From NCBI RefSeq assembly GCF_013299165.1, contig NZ_JAAFKD010000042.1, positions 1-47,480 on the forward strand: 47,480 bases of DNA, in the 5' to 3' direction. The notes below the pieces were generated by a model. It made no database searches and was not told where the DNA came from. It saw only the letters and a program-made list of their open reading frames with translations. Of the stretch, positions 15,823-22,244 are shown piece by piece; position 1 is the stretch's first letter, and each line of letters opens with the position of its first letter. Source of the stretch: Microcoleus sp. bin38.metabat.b11b12b14.051 (GTDB taxonomy: Bacteria; Cyanobacteriota; Cyanobacteriia; Cyanobacteriales; Microcoleaceae). A program made the position numbers and the translations under genes.

Positions 15823-16629
15823 TCAAGCAGCCAACAAATCAGTTATTTTTGGTTGCCATCGCAGATGAAATATGGTTTTGCCGTGACCGCGGGCTGTGTC
15901 CGTGATAATTTTGCCGTAAAGTTTTCCTGAGTCTGTCAGATGCCAGCTTTTCTTATCGCCTGTAATTGCTTGAACTTGAAAGCCTCGATCGACCAATAAC
16001 TTATTTACTGCGATCGCACTCAACGGTTTTTCTAGTCCTTGGTGTTCGGCAAGCAATTTGCCTATTTCTGTGGGGGATAGCAGAGGTTCTGGGATGTCGG
16101 CGGTGGCAGCCAGTAACTTTTTGCCATCCTCATAGACGGCTGCCTTATCTGGGTCGTACTTGGCGTATTGGCTTAACATCCAGGATGATGCGATCGGCGG
16201 TTCGATACCGGCTTCCAGAAGTAGAGTTTTGCAGAGTGCGATCGCCTGTGTAGGAACTTCAGGGCTTAAATTATGGTGGAGAAGAGCAGAAGTATTTTCC
16301 GTGGCGGTGTAGCCGCCAGTTTTGCGGATAGATGGAAGTACCTCCGACGTAACCCACTTGCGGAATGGCTTAGCCTCTGGTTTGCTCGATCGCAAAATTA
16401 ATGCGAACATCCCGGACTCCGAAACTATTGCTGTGGTGGGGTTCCCGGAGGTTCCATCATTTAAAATGATGGTATTAATTTCATCTTCATCTAAACGAGC
16501 CAGCGTCTGTCCCACATTGCTCAACCCTATTGCCTCGCATAAATCCTTAGCCACAAACCAAGGTTCGCCCTCGATCGCAATTACTCGAACTTGTTGAGTA
16601 TTGAAATTAAACTGTGCTAAATTATTCAC
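15823..16629 (-). CDS. Phage antirepressor, BRO-N family
   Basis: 268 aa. Residues 1-105 are a Bro-N domain: FNFNTQQVRVIAIEGEPWFVAKDLCEAIGL, DEDEINTI, SESGMFALILRSSKPEAKPFRKWV and LPSIRKTGGY. The C-terminal half (LLSPTEIGKLLAEHQGLEKP...) resembles phage antirepressor C-terminal or KilA-C-like domains. Start is GTG 16629 with GAGGAACC upstream. In phages such proteins counter the repressor on induction. Two palindromic candidate operators lie in its leader. Confidence 0.8.
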   Translation of the reverse strand: MNNLAQFNFNTQQVRVIAIEGEPWFVAKDLCEAIGLSNVGQTLARLDEDEINTIILNDGTSGNPTTAIVSESGMFALILRSSKPEAKPFRKWVTSEVLPSIRKTGGYTATENTSALLHHNLSPEVPTQAIALCKTLLLEAGIEPPIASSWMLSQYAKYDPDKAAVYEDGKKLLAATADIPEPLLSPTEIGKLLAEHQGLEKPLSAIAVNKLLVDRGFQVQAITGDKKSWHLTDSGKLYGKIITDTARGHGKTIFHLRWQPKITDLLAA

Positions 16630-16805
16630 GGTGGTTCCTCTAATTACGTGTTAGTTGATTCACAAGTCGTCACCCTTCAAGGATGCAACCTTGAAAGGTG
16701 GCGCATTTTGTAGGCAACTAAATTATACCAAACCAGCGATTTGCTGTTAATATATCTTGCTGGGTTTTTCAACATTAATTTACTGCATTGCTTAGCTGTT
16801 GTTAG

Positions 16806-16828
16806 TAGCAAAATCAAATGTTTTGCTA
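16806..16828. promoter_or_regulatory. Candidate operator, palindrome 1
   Basis: TAGCAAAA...TTTTGCTA with a 7-base centre, about 180 bases upstream of the antirepressor. It shares half-site GCAAAA with the palindrome at 16838-16855. The 16630-16935 spacer contains no gene I accept. Confidence 0.45.
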
Positions 16829-16837
16829 CTGAAAACA

Positions 16838-16855
16838 AAGCAAAATATTTTGCTT
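16838..16855. promoter_or_regulatory. Candidate operator, palindrome 2
   Basis: AAGCAAAATATTTTGCTT is a perfect 18-base palindrome and shares half-sites with 16806-16828. Confidence 0.45.
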
Positions 16856-16891
16856 TTAGTTTTGCTGTTACTATCAAATTTGATGTTTATT

Positions 16892-16934
16892 AAAAAAAAA
16901 CCGTTAACTCCCAAGGGGGAATTAACGGTTTTTT
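16892..16934. terminator. Bidirectional terminator
   Basis: A strong hairpin with CCGTTAA/TTAACGG outer arms and CCC/GGG inner arms, flanked by A-tract and T-tract. It ends the 16936-17388 gene. Confidence 0.85.
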
Positions 16935-16935
16935 C

Positions 16936-17388
16936 TCATTTATTCGCTAGATAAGTAAGAAATCGTTTCAACAACTTTGCATTTTCTCTATCATAGGCAG
17001 ATAAAGTCCACAGAGTGATGTCGTGATTCTTACTTTTCTCCGCGATCGAAGATAACTTTTGAAGGATGTAATATCCTTCAGCTACTCGCAGATTTCGATC
17101 GGCAGAAAACTCAAAATTAACTAAATGCCACAAATATTGTCGAAGGTCTGCTGCATTCATATCAACGTTGATATTATGCAAACCTTTCGATGCTTTGTGG
17201 CACCACGAAGATAAAGCAAATTCTTTTCCGGCATAGCCTACGACGTAGTTGCTAGCTAGAAACTCTGCCTGTTCTTCTTTTGTCATGCGAACTTTGGTTC
17301 GATCGACAAAATGAAAGAAAACGCGGTCTCGGCTGTTAACATCAAAGACATCGGAGGATTCTTTGATGTTCCGAATTAGAATAGTCAT
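16936..17388 (-). CDS. Hypothetical protein
   Basis: 150 aa from ATG 17388 (MTILIRNIKESSDVFDVN). An ATG at 17418 is possible, but it lies inside a dispersed repeat (TGCCGAAGGCTTAACTTT, also at 18124), so I prefer the inner start. The product is soluble, with CHKASKGLHNINVDMNAADL in the middle and a helical C-terminus. Not recognised. Confidence 0.5.
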   Translation of the reverse strand: MTILIRNIKESSDVFDVNSRDRVFFHFVDRTKVRMTKEEQAEFLASNYVVGYAGKEFALSSWCHKASKGLHNINVDMNAADLRQYLWHLVNFEFSADRNLRVAEGYYILQKLSSIAEKSKNHDITLWTLSAYDRENAKLLKRFLTYLANK

Positions 17389-17539
17389 GATCGTTATGCT
17401 GAAACAACGCCACTCCATGCCGAAGGCTTAACTTTCGATATAATGCAGAGACTTTGAATAGTTTTTTGGCATTGAAGCAAAGTTCTGGATACGTAATCTT
17501 TGACTCACAATGAGCTTCGATCGCAATAAAAAAAAATCG

Positions 17540-17574
17540 ATAAGTGCGATCGATATTACATCGATCGCACTTAT
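17540..17574 (-). terminator. Terminator of the oxygenase gene
   Basis: A perfect ATAAGTGCGATCGAT stem is followed on the minus strand by a T9 run. It lies right after the stop at 17577. Confidence 0.85.
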
Positions 17575-17576
17575 AC

Positions 17577-18092
17577 TTACCAAGCTATGGGGAAATCAAT
17601 ACTGGATCTATATCCCCTAGCTTCATTTAATTGCCACAATACCAAACTAAACCTTTCTTCGCTTAGCACTCTAGGCACTGCATGGACTTTCTTGCAATTA
17701 AACTCAACGATGTCCCCATCATTAAGTTTATACAATTTGCCATCAATACTAAACTCTGCTACGCCGAGATTAATATTGATAGCACGGGGTTTCGCATACG
17801 CATGATCGCCGTGGGGTCTAATCACACCGCTACTGCCTCCGCTTGCTTTGCCATGATAGGTGAGCAAACCTATATCACAGCCTGGATAAATTCTCTGGCA
17901 AAACTCATAAAGTCTGCCATCAAAATATCCTGGTGAAACTTTGCCATTGCCGAGATTAACTTCATTAAAAATCCATAATTGAAGCCGCCGATCGGTGTAG
18001 CGACTAAAACTTGGATTCATCAATGGAATTAAACTTCGACAATAATCCCGAAATGCTTCTAGATTCGGGATTTGCTTGGCTATTTTCTTCAT
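17577..18092 (-). CDS. Probable 2-oxoglutarate/Fe(II)-dependent oxygenase
   Basis: 171 aa with the layout of a small 2OG-Fe(II) dioxygenase. The H-x-D metal motif is in VIRPHGDHAYAKPRAININLG (His-Gly-Asp). The distal His is in CKKVHAVPRVL, and the co-substrate Arg is in EERFSLVLWQLN. A double-stranded beta-helix pattern (AEFSIDGKLYKLNDGDIVEF) fills the gap. Substrate unknown; in a phage-like element with DNA methylases, a nucleic-acid or nucleotide substrate is plausible but is inference. Confidence 0.68.
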   Translation of the reverse strand: MKKIAKQIPNLEAFRDYCRSLIPLMNPSFSRYTDRRLQLWIFNEVNLGNGKVSPGYFDGRLYEFCQRIYPGCDIGLLTYHGKASGGSSGVIRPHGDHAYAKPRAININLGVAEFSIDGKLYKLNDGDIVEFNCKKVHAVPRVLSEERFSLVLWQLNEARGYRSSIDFPIAW

Positions 18093-18124
18093 ATTGCCTC
18101 CGTGGGCTAAAAATCATTACTCTA

Positions 18125-18315
18125 TGCCGAAGGCTTAACTTTTGATTCACAGCGAGCGAGTGTTGTTCAATTACAATAAAAAAAAATCAACAAATTCGTT
18201 CGCCTCGTTAGCGTTCGCCTCGCTTTAAAGCCCTCGTAGAGGATTTAAAGCGTTAACTTTTATTCACAATCAATGAGCTTGATTACAGTAAAAAAAAATC
18301 GGTAAGCTCGATCGC
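18125..18315. repeat. Repeated A9-loop hairpins
   Basis: Two units resembling 17505-17550 lie here. Each has a flanking inverted repeat around a loop like ACARTAAAAAAAAATC (loops near 18169 and 18285). The inner sequence is conserved while the stems differ. A mosaic of R2-like words (GTTCGCCTCGTTAGCG at about 18199) and CCCTCGTAGAGGATTTAAAGC (18231-18251) lies between them. There is no gene in 18093-18370. Confidence 0.55.
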
Positions 18316-18325
18316 TACGACATTT

Positions 18326-18366
18326 AAAAAAAACCGCCAACTCCATAAGGGAGTCAGCGGTTTTTT
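18326..18366 (-). terminator. Terminator of the 18371-18697 gene
   Basis: A hairpin with CCGC/GCGG outer and CTCC/GGAG inner arms, flanked by A7 and T6. Confidence 0.8.
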
Positions 18367-18370
18367 CTAT

Positions 18371-18697
18371 TTAAAATGGTTCTTGTTCTTCATACTTGGT
18401 AGTGCTGGTTGTCTTTTTTTGGCGCTTGATTTTGCTTGCATAGTATTGACTACGCAAGTTAAGCATTTCATTCACTGTGTAGCCCATTTCTTGCACCATC
18501 TGTGCAATTTGCAGATACTTCATCTCGTGAATTTCATGCTCCTTCCACTCAGCCTCGAATACGGAATAGCCACCATATTCGAGGTTTTTGAGTTCTTCTT
18601 TGTTAGTGGCTTTGTATTCTTGCCAGGCGATGACGCGCATTGCATCTACTAACAAACCAAAAGCTTTTTCGCTTTTGGTTGGAAATGTGATAGCCAT
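18371..18697 (-). CDS. Hypothetical protein, paralogue of 19155-19436
   Basis: 108-aa soluble helical protein. It aligns with the 93-aa product at 19155-19436 along DAMRVIAWQEY, EAEWKEHEIHEMKYLQIAQMVQEMG and EMLNLRSQYYA. The C-terminal tail is basic (KIKRQKKTTSTTKYEEQ). No family recognised. The two genes look like an old duplication. Confidence 0.55.
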   Translation of the reverse strand: MAITFPTKSEKAFGLLVDAMRVIAWQEYKATNKEELKNLEYGGYSVFEAEWKEHEIHEMKYLQIAQMVQEMGYTVNEMLNLRSQYYASKIKRQKKTTSTTKYEEQEPF

Positions 18698-18803
18698 ATT
18701 TTTTGTGGTAGGTATTGAAAGGACTGAGAGCTAACTGATTGTTAACTCTCACTACTCCATCGCGAAGCGCTATCTATGAGACAAACAGAGATTACCAGAA
18801 TGC

Positions 18804-18834
18804 CGATGGCTTACGCCCCGCTTTGCTACGAAGA
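18804..18834. repeat. Repeat R3, intergenic copy
   Basis: A 31-base word present as an exact inverted copy at 19207-19237. There it lies inside a coding region; here it is non-coding. Confidence 0.8.
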
Positions 18835-18864
18835 TTGTAGATATAGCCAGACTCTTTGTTACCT

Positions 18865-19122
18865 TCATTTAGCCAGGTGATTTTCTTTATGGAAATTACA
18901 GTCAAGTTTCATATCCAAAATTTCGACATACTCGTCGCTGTGATTGACTTCATAGAGTCCACCTATTTCAATTCGATCGCCATTTTCACATAACGGCAAT
19001 TCGCAATTGAAATAGCTATCACCTTCGCCATCATTGAAAACGAAAACTCCATCTTCAAACTGACAATGCTTGCCAATCCGCTCAACAATGTCAAAATCTG
19101 CTGGTCTTGGTGTAATTTTCAT
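18865..19122 (-). CDS. Hypothetical acidic protein
   Basis: 85-aa acidic protein (GDSYFNCELPLCENGDRIEIGGLYEV), probably a small beta domain. Not recognised. Confidence 0.5.
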   Translation of the reverse strand: MKITPRPADFDIVERIGKHCQFEDGVFVFNDGEGDSYFNCELPLCENGDRIEIGGLYEVNHSDEYVEILDMKLDCNFHKENHLAK

Positions 19123-19154
19123 GCTTATTTTGCCTCAGAATTAACAACACTTTC

Positions 19155-19436
19155 TCATTGCGAAGCATTAGCCAAGCCATAATAAATTCGCCTGATTTCC
19201 AGCACTTCTTCGTAGCAAAGCGGGGCGTAAGCCATCGAGCAACCCATTTCATCAAGTAAATTCTGGAGTTCGCCGTATTCCATTTGATGTACTCGATCGA
19301 CATTCCATCGTGAATAAAACTCAGTGTGTGAACCTGCTAAATCTTCATTGTTCCTAAAGATTTGCCAGCCAACAACACGTAATGCGTCGCGTATTTTGAG
19401 TGTTAGCCGTTGTATTTCTGGGTTTTGTCTAACCAT
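19155..19436 (-). CDS. Hypothetical protein carrying an in-frame repeat insertion
   Basis: 93 aa, paralogue of 18371-18697 (DALRVVGWQIF, WNVDRVHQMEYGELQNLLDEMG, EEVLEIRRIYYG). Between DEMG and EEVL it has SMAYAPLCY, absent from the paralogue. These residues are encoded by an exact copy of repeat R3 (19207-19237). The repeat thus added about seven codons without breaking the frame. Confidence 0.6.
   Translation of the reverse strand: MVRQNPEIQRLTLKIRDALRVVGWQIFRNNEDLAGSHTEFYSRWNVDRVHQMEYGELQNLLDEMGCSMAYAPLCYEEVLEIRRIYYGLANASQ
19207..19237. repeat. Repeat R3, copy inside a coding region
   Basis: Exact inverted copy of 18804-18834. It encodes the extra residues in the protein of 19155-19436. 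Confidence 0.85.
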
Positions 19437-19524
19437 TTTGCTTTCTCCCCTATGTGTGTTATGTCACTGCTCCTAAGAAAGTTCAGAAGCAGTGTAAGAT
19501 TTGCTATTTGAAATTTGCTTTTAT

Positions 19525-19565
19525 AGCTTTAAATCCTCTACGAGGGCTTCGCTAACGAGGCGAAC
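19525..19565. repeat. Mosaic repeat covering a gene end
   Basis: It shares CCCTCGTAGAGGATTTAAAGC and CGTTCGCCTCGTTAGCG (reverse orientation) with 18198-18251, where an extra 16-base piece separates the blocks. The stop codon of the 19538-19903 gene lies in it. Confidence 0.7.
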
Positions 19566-19903
19566 GATTCGATCGATTTGATCGACAAACCCCGAGCTTT
19601 AATCTCAAAAGCATATCCAGGTACACGTTTTGCTTTTCGTGGTTGCTCTTCATTCCGATGAAAATAACCACCAAATTCTACGACATTGGCAATTACTTCC
19701 ATACCTTCACTTACATTTTCTACCCCAATGTAGGTAATGAACGATTCAAAGCCTGAATCATTTTCTATCTCTTCCCAGTCCCAAATGTTGCTGAAAGTTC
19801 CACAGATTGTGATTCGATCGCTCAACTTCACAACCAAATAATTGCCATGTGGACTAGATTCTAAAACTTGACCTTCAATGCCTGCAAAGATGATAGTTTC
19901 CAT
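19538..19903 (-). CDS. Hypothetical protein with repeat-derived C-terminus
   Basis: 121 aa. The first 85 residues look like a small beta barrel (GIEGQVLESSPHGNYLVVKLSDRITICG). The last residues SFASLAKPS and the stop are encoded within the repeat at 19525-19565, so the original C-terminus was probably replaced or extended. Not recognised. Divergent from the DNA methyltransferase gene. Confidence 0.55.
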   Translation of the reverse strand: METIIFAGIEGQVLESSPHGNYLVVKLSDRITICGTFSNIWDWEEIENDSGFESFITYIGVENVSEGMEVIANVVEFGGYFHRNEEQPRKAKRVPGYAFEIKARGLSIKSIESFASLAKPS

Positions 19904-19977
19904 GATAAACTTAGGTAGAAATAGTTTTGACAGTAACGGGAATCATGCACACAATTCCCGTTAATTTCCTGATCTAA

Positions 19978-20009
19978 AAGCGAAGCATCGACTTCGCTCA
20001 GCTACCGCA
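19978..20009. repeat. R1 repeat copy D
   Basis: The 32-base R1 word ends two bases before the TTG start of the cytosine methyltransferase. The leader of that gene is therefore the repeat hairpin itself. Confidence 0.85.
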
Positions 20010-20011
20010 TT

Positions 20012-20836
20012 TTGAAAACTTTAAACTGCATAGATTTTTTTGCTGGCATCGGTGCATGGGAACTAGCGTCAGCAATTGTCAATCGATCGAACAATTACCC
20101 AGTTTTTAGGACGATCGAGTTTATCGAAATCAACCCACAAGCTCAAAAAGTTTTACGATCACACTTTTCCCATATCCCAATTCATCCAGATGTCAAAAGT
20201 TACAAACCAATCCCAAAAGCCGCCGATGTTCAGTTCCATTCGTTCCCTTGCACCGGCACATCAGCAGCCGGAAAGAAAACAGGTCTTTCGCATCAAGAAA
20301 GTGGATTGTGGTTTGAGTCGCTCAGGTGCATCTCGATCGGCAAACCTAAATTCGTCATCATCGAGCAACCTATGGGAGTTATCGATCGCGGATTACGAGC
20401 TATTGTTGGAGCCTTGCGACTGGCAGAATATGAAACAGAACTTGAAGTTATCAGCGCGTCGGAGCTTGGCGCGCCCCACCGTCGCCAACGGGTGTTCATC
20501 ATTGCCTACCTGCACAACCTACAGCTCAGGAAACGGCAAAACTTCACCGAGTGGTCAAACCACATTAGAACGGACATTGAAAGAGCAAGGCAGATTAGCT
20601 CGATCGCTCAAACTAAATCCGGCAGTGTGTGCTTGGATGATGGGGTTTCGGATTGGGTGGACGGAATTGGTTTTGATGTAAACTGGGGAGAACCGCCAGT
20701 GCGATCGGGCGTTCAACCAAGAACACCTGGACGTGCAGAATGTGTGAGTTTGTATGGAAAGTCGATCGTACCTTTACAAGCTGCGGTGGCATTAATGCGA
20801 TTACAATTTCTAGCATCATTGGAGAAAAGAATATGA
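20012..20836 (+). CDS. C5 cytosine DNA methyltransferase
   Basis: 274-aa m5C DNA methyltransferase. Motif I is CIDFFAGIGAWE (SAM binding). Motif IV is SFPCTGTSAAGKKTG with the catalytic Cys. Motif VI is VIIEQP, where ENV is usual. Motif VIII is APHRRQRVFIIA, and a late LYGKSIVPLQAAVAL resembles motif X. It is shorter than the roughly 330-aa norm, so the target-recognition region is small. The start is TTG 20012 directly after R1 copy D with no clear Shine-Dalgarno. The stop overlaps the next ATG (ATGA). No partner endonuclease is adjacent, so self-protection or regulation is more likely than restriction. Confidence 0.85.
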   Translation: MKTLNCIDFFAGIGAWELASAIVNRSNNYPVFRTIEFIEINPQAQKVLRSHFSHIPIHPDVKSYKPIPKAADVQFHSFPCTGTSAAGKKTGLSHQESGLWFESLRCISIGKPKFVIIEQPMGVIDRGLRAIVGALRLAEYETELEVISASELGAPHRRQRVFIIAYLHNLQLRKRQNFTEWSNHIRTDIERARQISSIAQTKSGSVCLDDGVSDWVDGIGFDVNWGEPPVRSGVQPRTPGRAECVSLYGKSIVPLQAAVALMRLQFLASLEKRI

Positions 20837-22239
20837 GCCAGTTTGACCATTTACGCAATCAGATAACAGATTCAGGTTGGATTGCTAAAGAAATTCTTAG
20901 CATTTCTGGCAGTGCTAGAGGTGCGATCGAAGGTGGTGCAAATTGGTATTTTGCTCTGCCTCACATCAACTTCATTATGGAAAATAGCATATTAGGAAAT
21001 GTCAAACAGCTACTTCTAGCAGGACAAAATTTAGCAAAAACTGTAACTGACTGTGGGTTAGTATTCTTAGAAACAGTTTATGGAATTAACTTGGCTTTTA
21101 ATTCAAAAGTTCATAGAAATTTAGCCGGAACAGGACAATCTTTGCTTTTGGGTTTGACAGTTAGTGGAACAGAAAGAATCCTTTACGCAGCAGCAGTCTC
21201 AGCCCACAATGAAAGTATCAATTTACCTGAATTGGATGCAAAAGGTGTAGAAATACGATCGATGGCTGCTGGAATTCAATCTGGTGAAGAATCAGCAATA
21301 TCGCAAGCGCAAAAAGCAGCCCAATCAGCATTGAATAAACTTATTGGTTTCAAAGATGATTTGTTAGGTCAACTTGCAAATTTAACTGGCAAAGAAAGAA
21401 GTAGTGCTAGAAGAAAAATTAGAATAGCAGAAAAAGCAATTAGTAGGGTAAGCAAAGGAGTATCTGTAATTGCCCACAATCCTTACGAAATAAGTTCAAT
21501 TTATGACAAACCAATAACCTCAATATCTACTCGATCGCCTGTTTTCAATGCCATAGTACCGATCGCAGTTGGTGGAGCAGTTACGGTAGCAGCAACAGCA
21601 GGGATAATTGGCACTATGGCTGGGTGGTTGCTTACCAACTTTTTCTTGCAAGGAGTAGTTGGTGGCATAGCGGCACTAATCCCAGCATTAACGAATACGA
21701 TTACATCGATCGTTCTCAAAGTGATGAACAGTTCGGGCGCGGATGCTATGCGGTTTTTAGCAGGTTCGGTACTCAGGGCTGGGTCATCTTTTCTACCAAC
21801 AATTCTAGCTACAACAGGCATGGAAGCTAGTGCTTGGGGTTATTTGATGGCAAATGCTTCGCTAATTATTGGTGTCTCTGTCATCATTATTCAAGCTATG
21901 AAGAACAAAGTTTCACTTGCAGATATGCTTTACATTTTTGGCAACATTCAAGGTTCAACTAGCTACAACCTTGGGCAAATACATATGTATGACACAAACC
22001 ACGTTGAGATTCTCGAACAATTCAAGGAATCAGCCAATATAATCTACGAAGGATCGAAACGACCAATGTCATCGATTATCGGAGTTGGCTTGGATAAAAA
22101 GGGAAAATACACTGTTGCTTACAATTTAACCAATCCAAACAATCCTCAACGAATCATCGGTGACGAAGCGATCGTAGCGACTCTTGGAGCGGAAAAAGTT
22201 GCTAAACTTAAAACAGGAAACTTTGGTTTATTTGAGTAA
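20833..22239 (+). CDS. Unknown protein with hydrophobic C-terminal half
   Basis: 468 aa from ATG 20833, which has GGAG upstream and overlaps the methyltransferase stop. The first 230 residues are soluble and helical. Residues about 240-300 (AVGGAVTVAATAGIIGTMAG and on) and 312-357 are long Gly/Ala/Ile-rich hydrophobic stretches. The last 100 are polar (YEGSKRPMSSIIGVGLDKKG). This could be a membrane pore or an internal virion protein delivered with DNA. Six bases separate it from the 910-aa gene, so the two are cotranscribed. No family recognised. Confidence 0.6.
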   Translation: MSQFDHLRNQITDSGWIAKEILSISGSARGAIEGGANWYFALPHINFIMENSILGNVKQLLLAGQNLAKTVTDCGLVFLETVYGINLAFNSKVHRNLAGTGQSLLLGLTVSGTERILYAAAVSAHNESINLPELDAKGVEIRSMAAGIQSGEESAISQAQKAAQSALNKLIGFKDDLLGQLANLTGKERSSARRKIRIAEKAISRVSKGVSVIAHNPYEISSIYDKPITSISTRSPVFNAIVPIAVGGAVTVAATAGIIGTMAGWLLTNFFLQGVVGGIAALIPALTNTITSIVLKVMNSSGADAMRFLAGSVLRAGSSFLPTILATTGMEASAWGYLMANASLIIGVSVIIIQAMKNKVSLADMLYIFGNIQGSTSYNLGQIHMYDTNHVEILEQFKESANIIYEGSKRPMSSIIGVGLDKKGKYTVAYNLTNPNNPQRIIGDEAIVATLGAEKVAKLKTGNFGLFE

Positions 22240-22244
22240 CTAAT

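Noticed and set aside
16677..16877. 66-codon frame on the minus strand
   Set aside because: AT-rich low-complexity product that crosses the hairpin at about 16670-16700 and the candidate operators, without a ribosome site.
20012..20836. C5 methylase as part of a restriction-modification system
   Set aside because: Neither neighbour looks like an endonuclease; the downstream gene encodes a hydrophobic protein coupled to the polymerase candidate.
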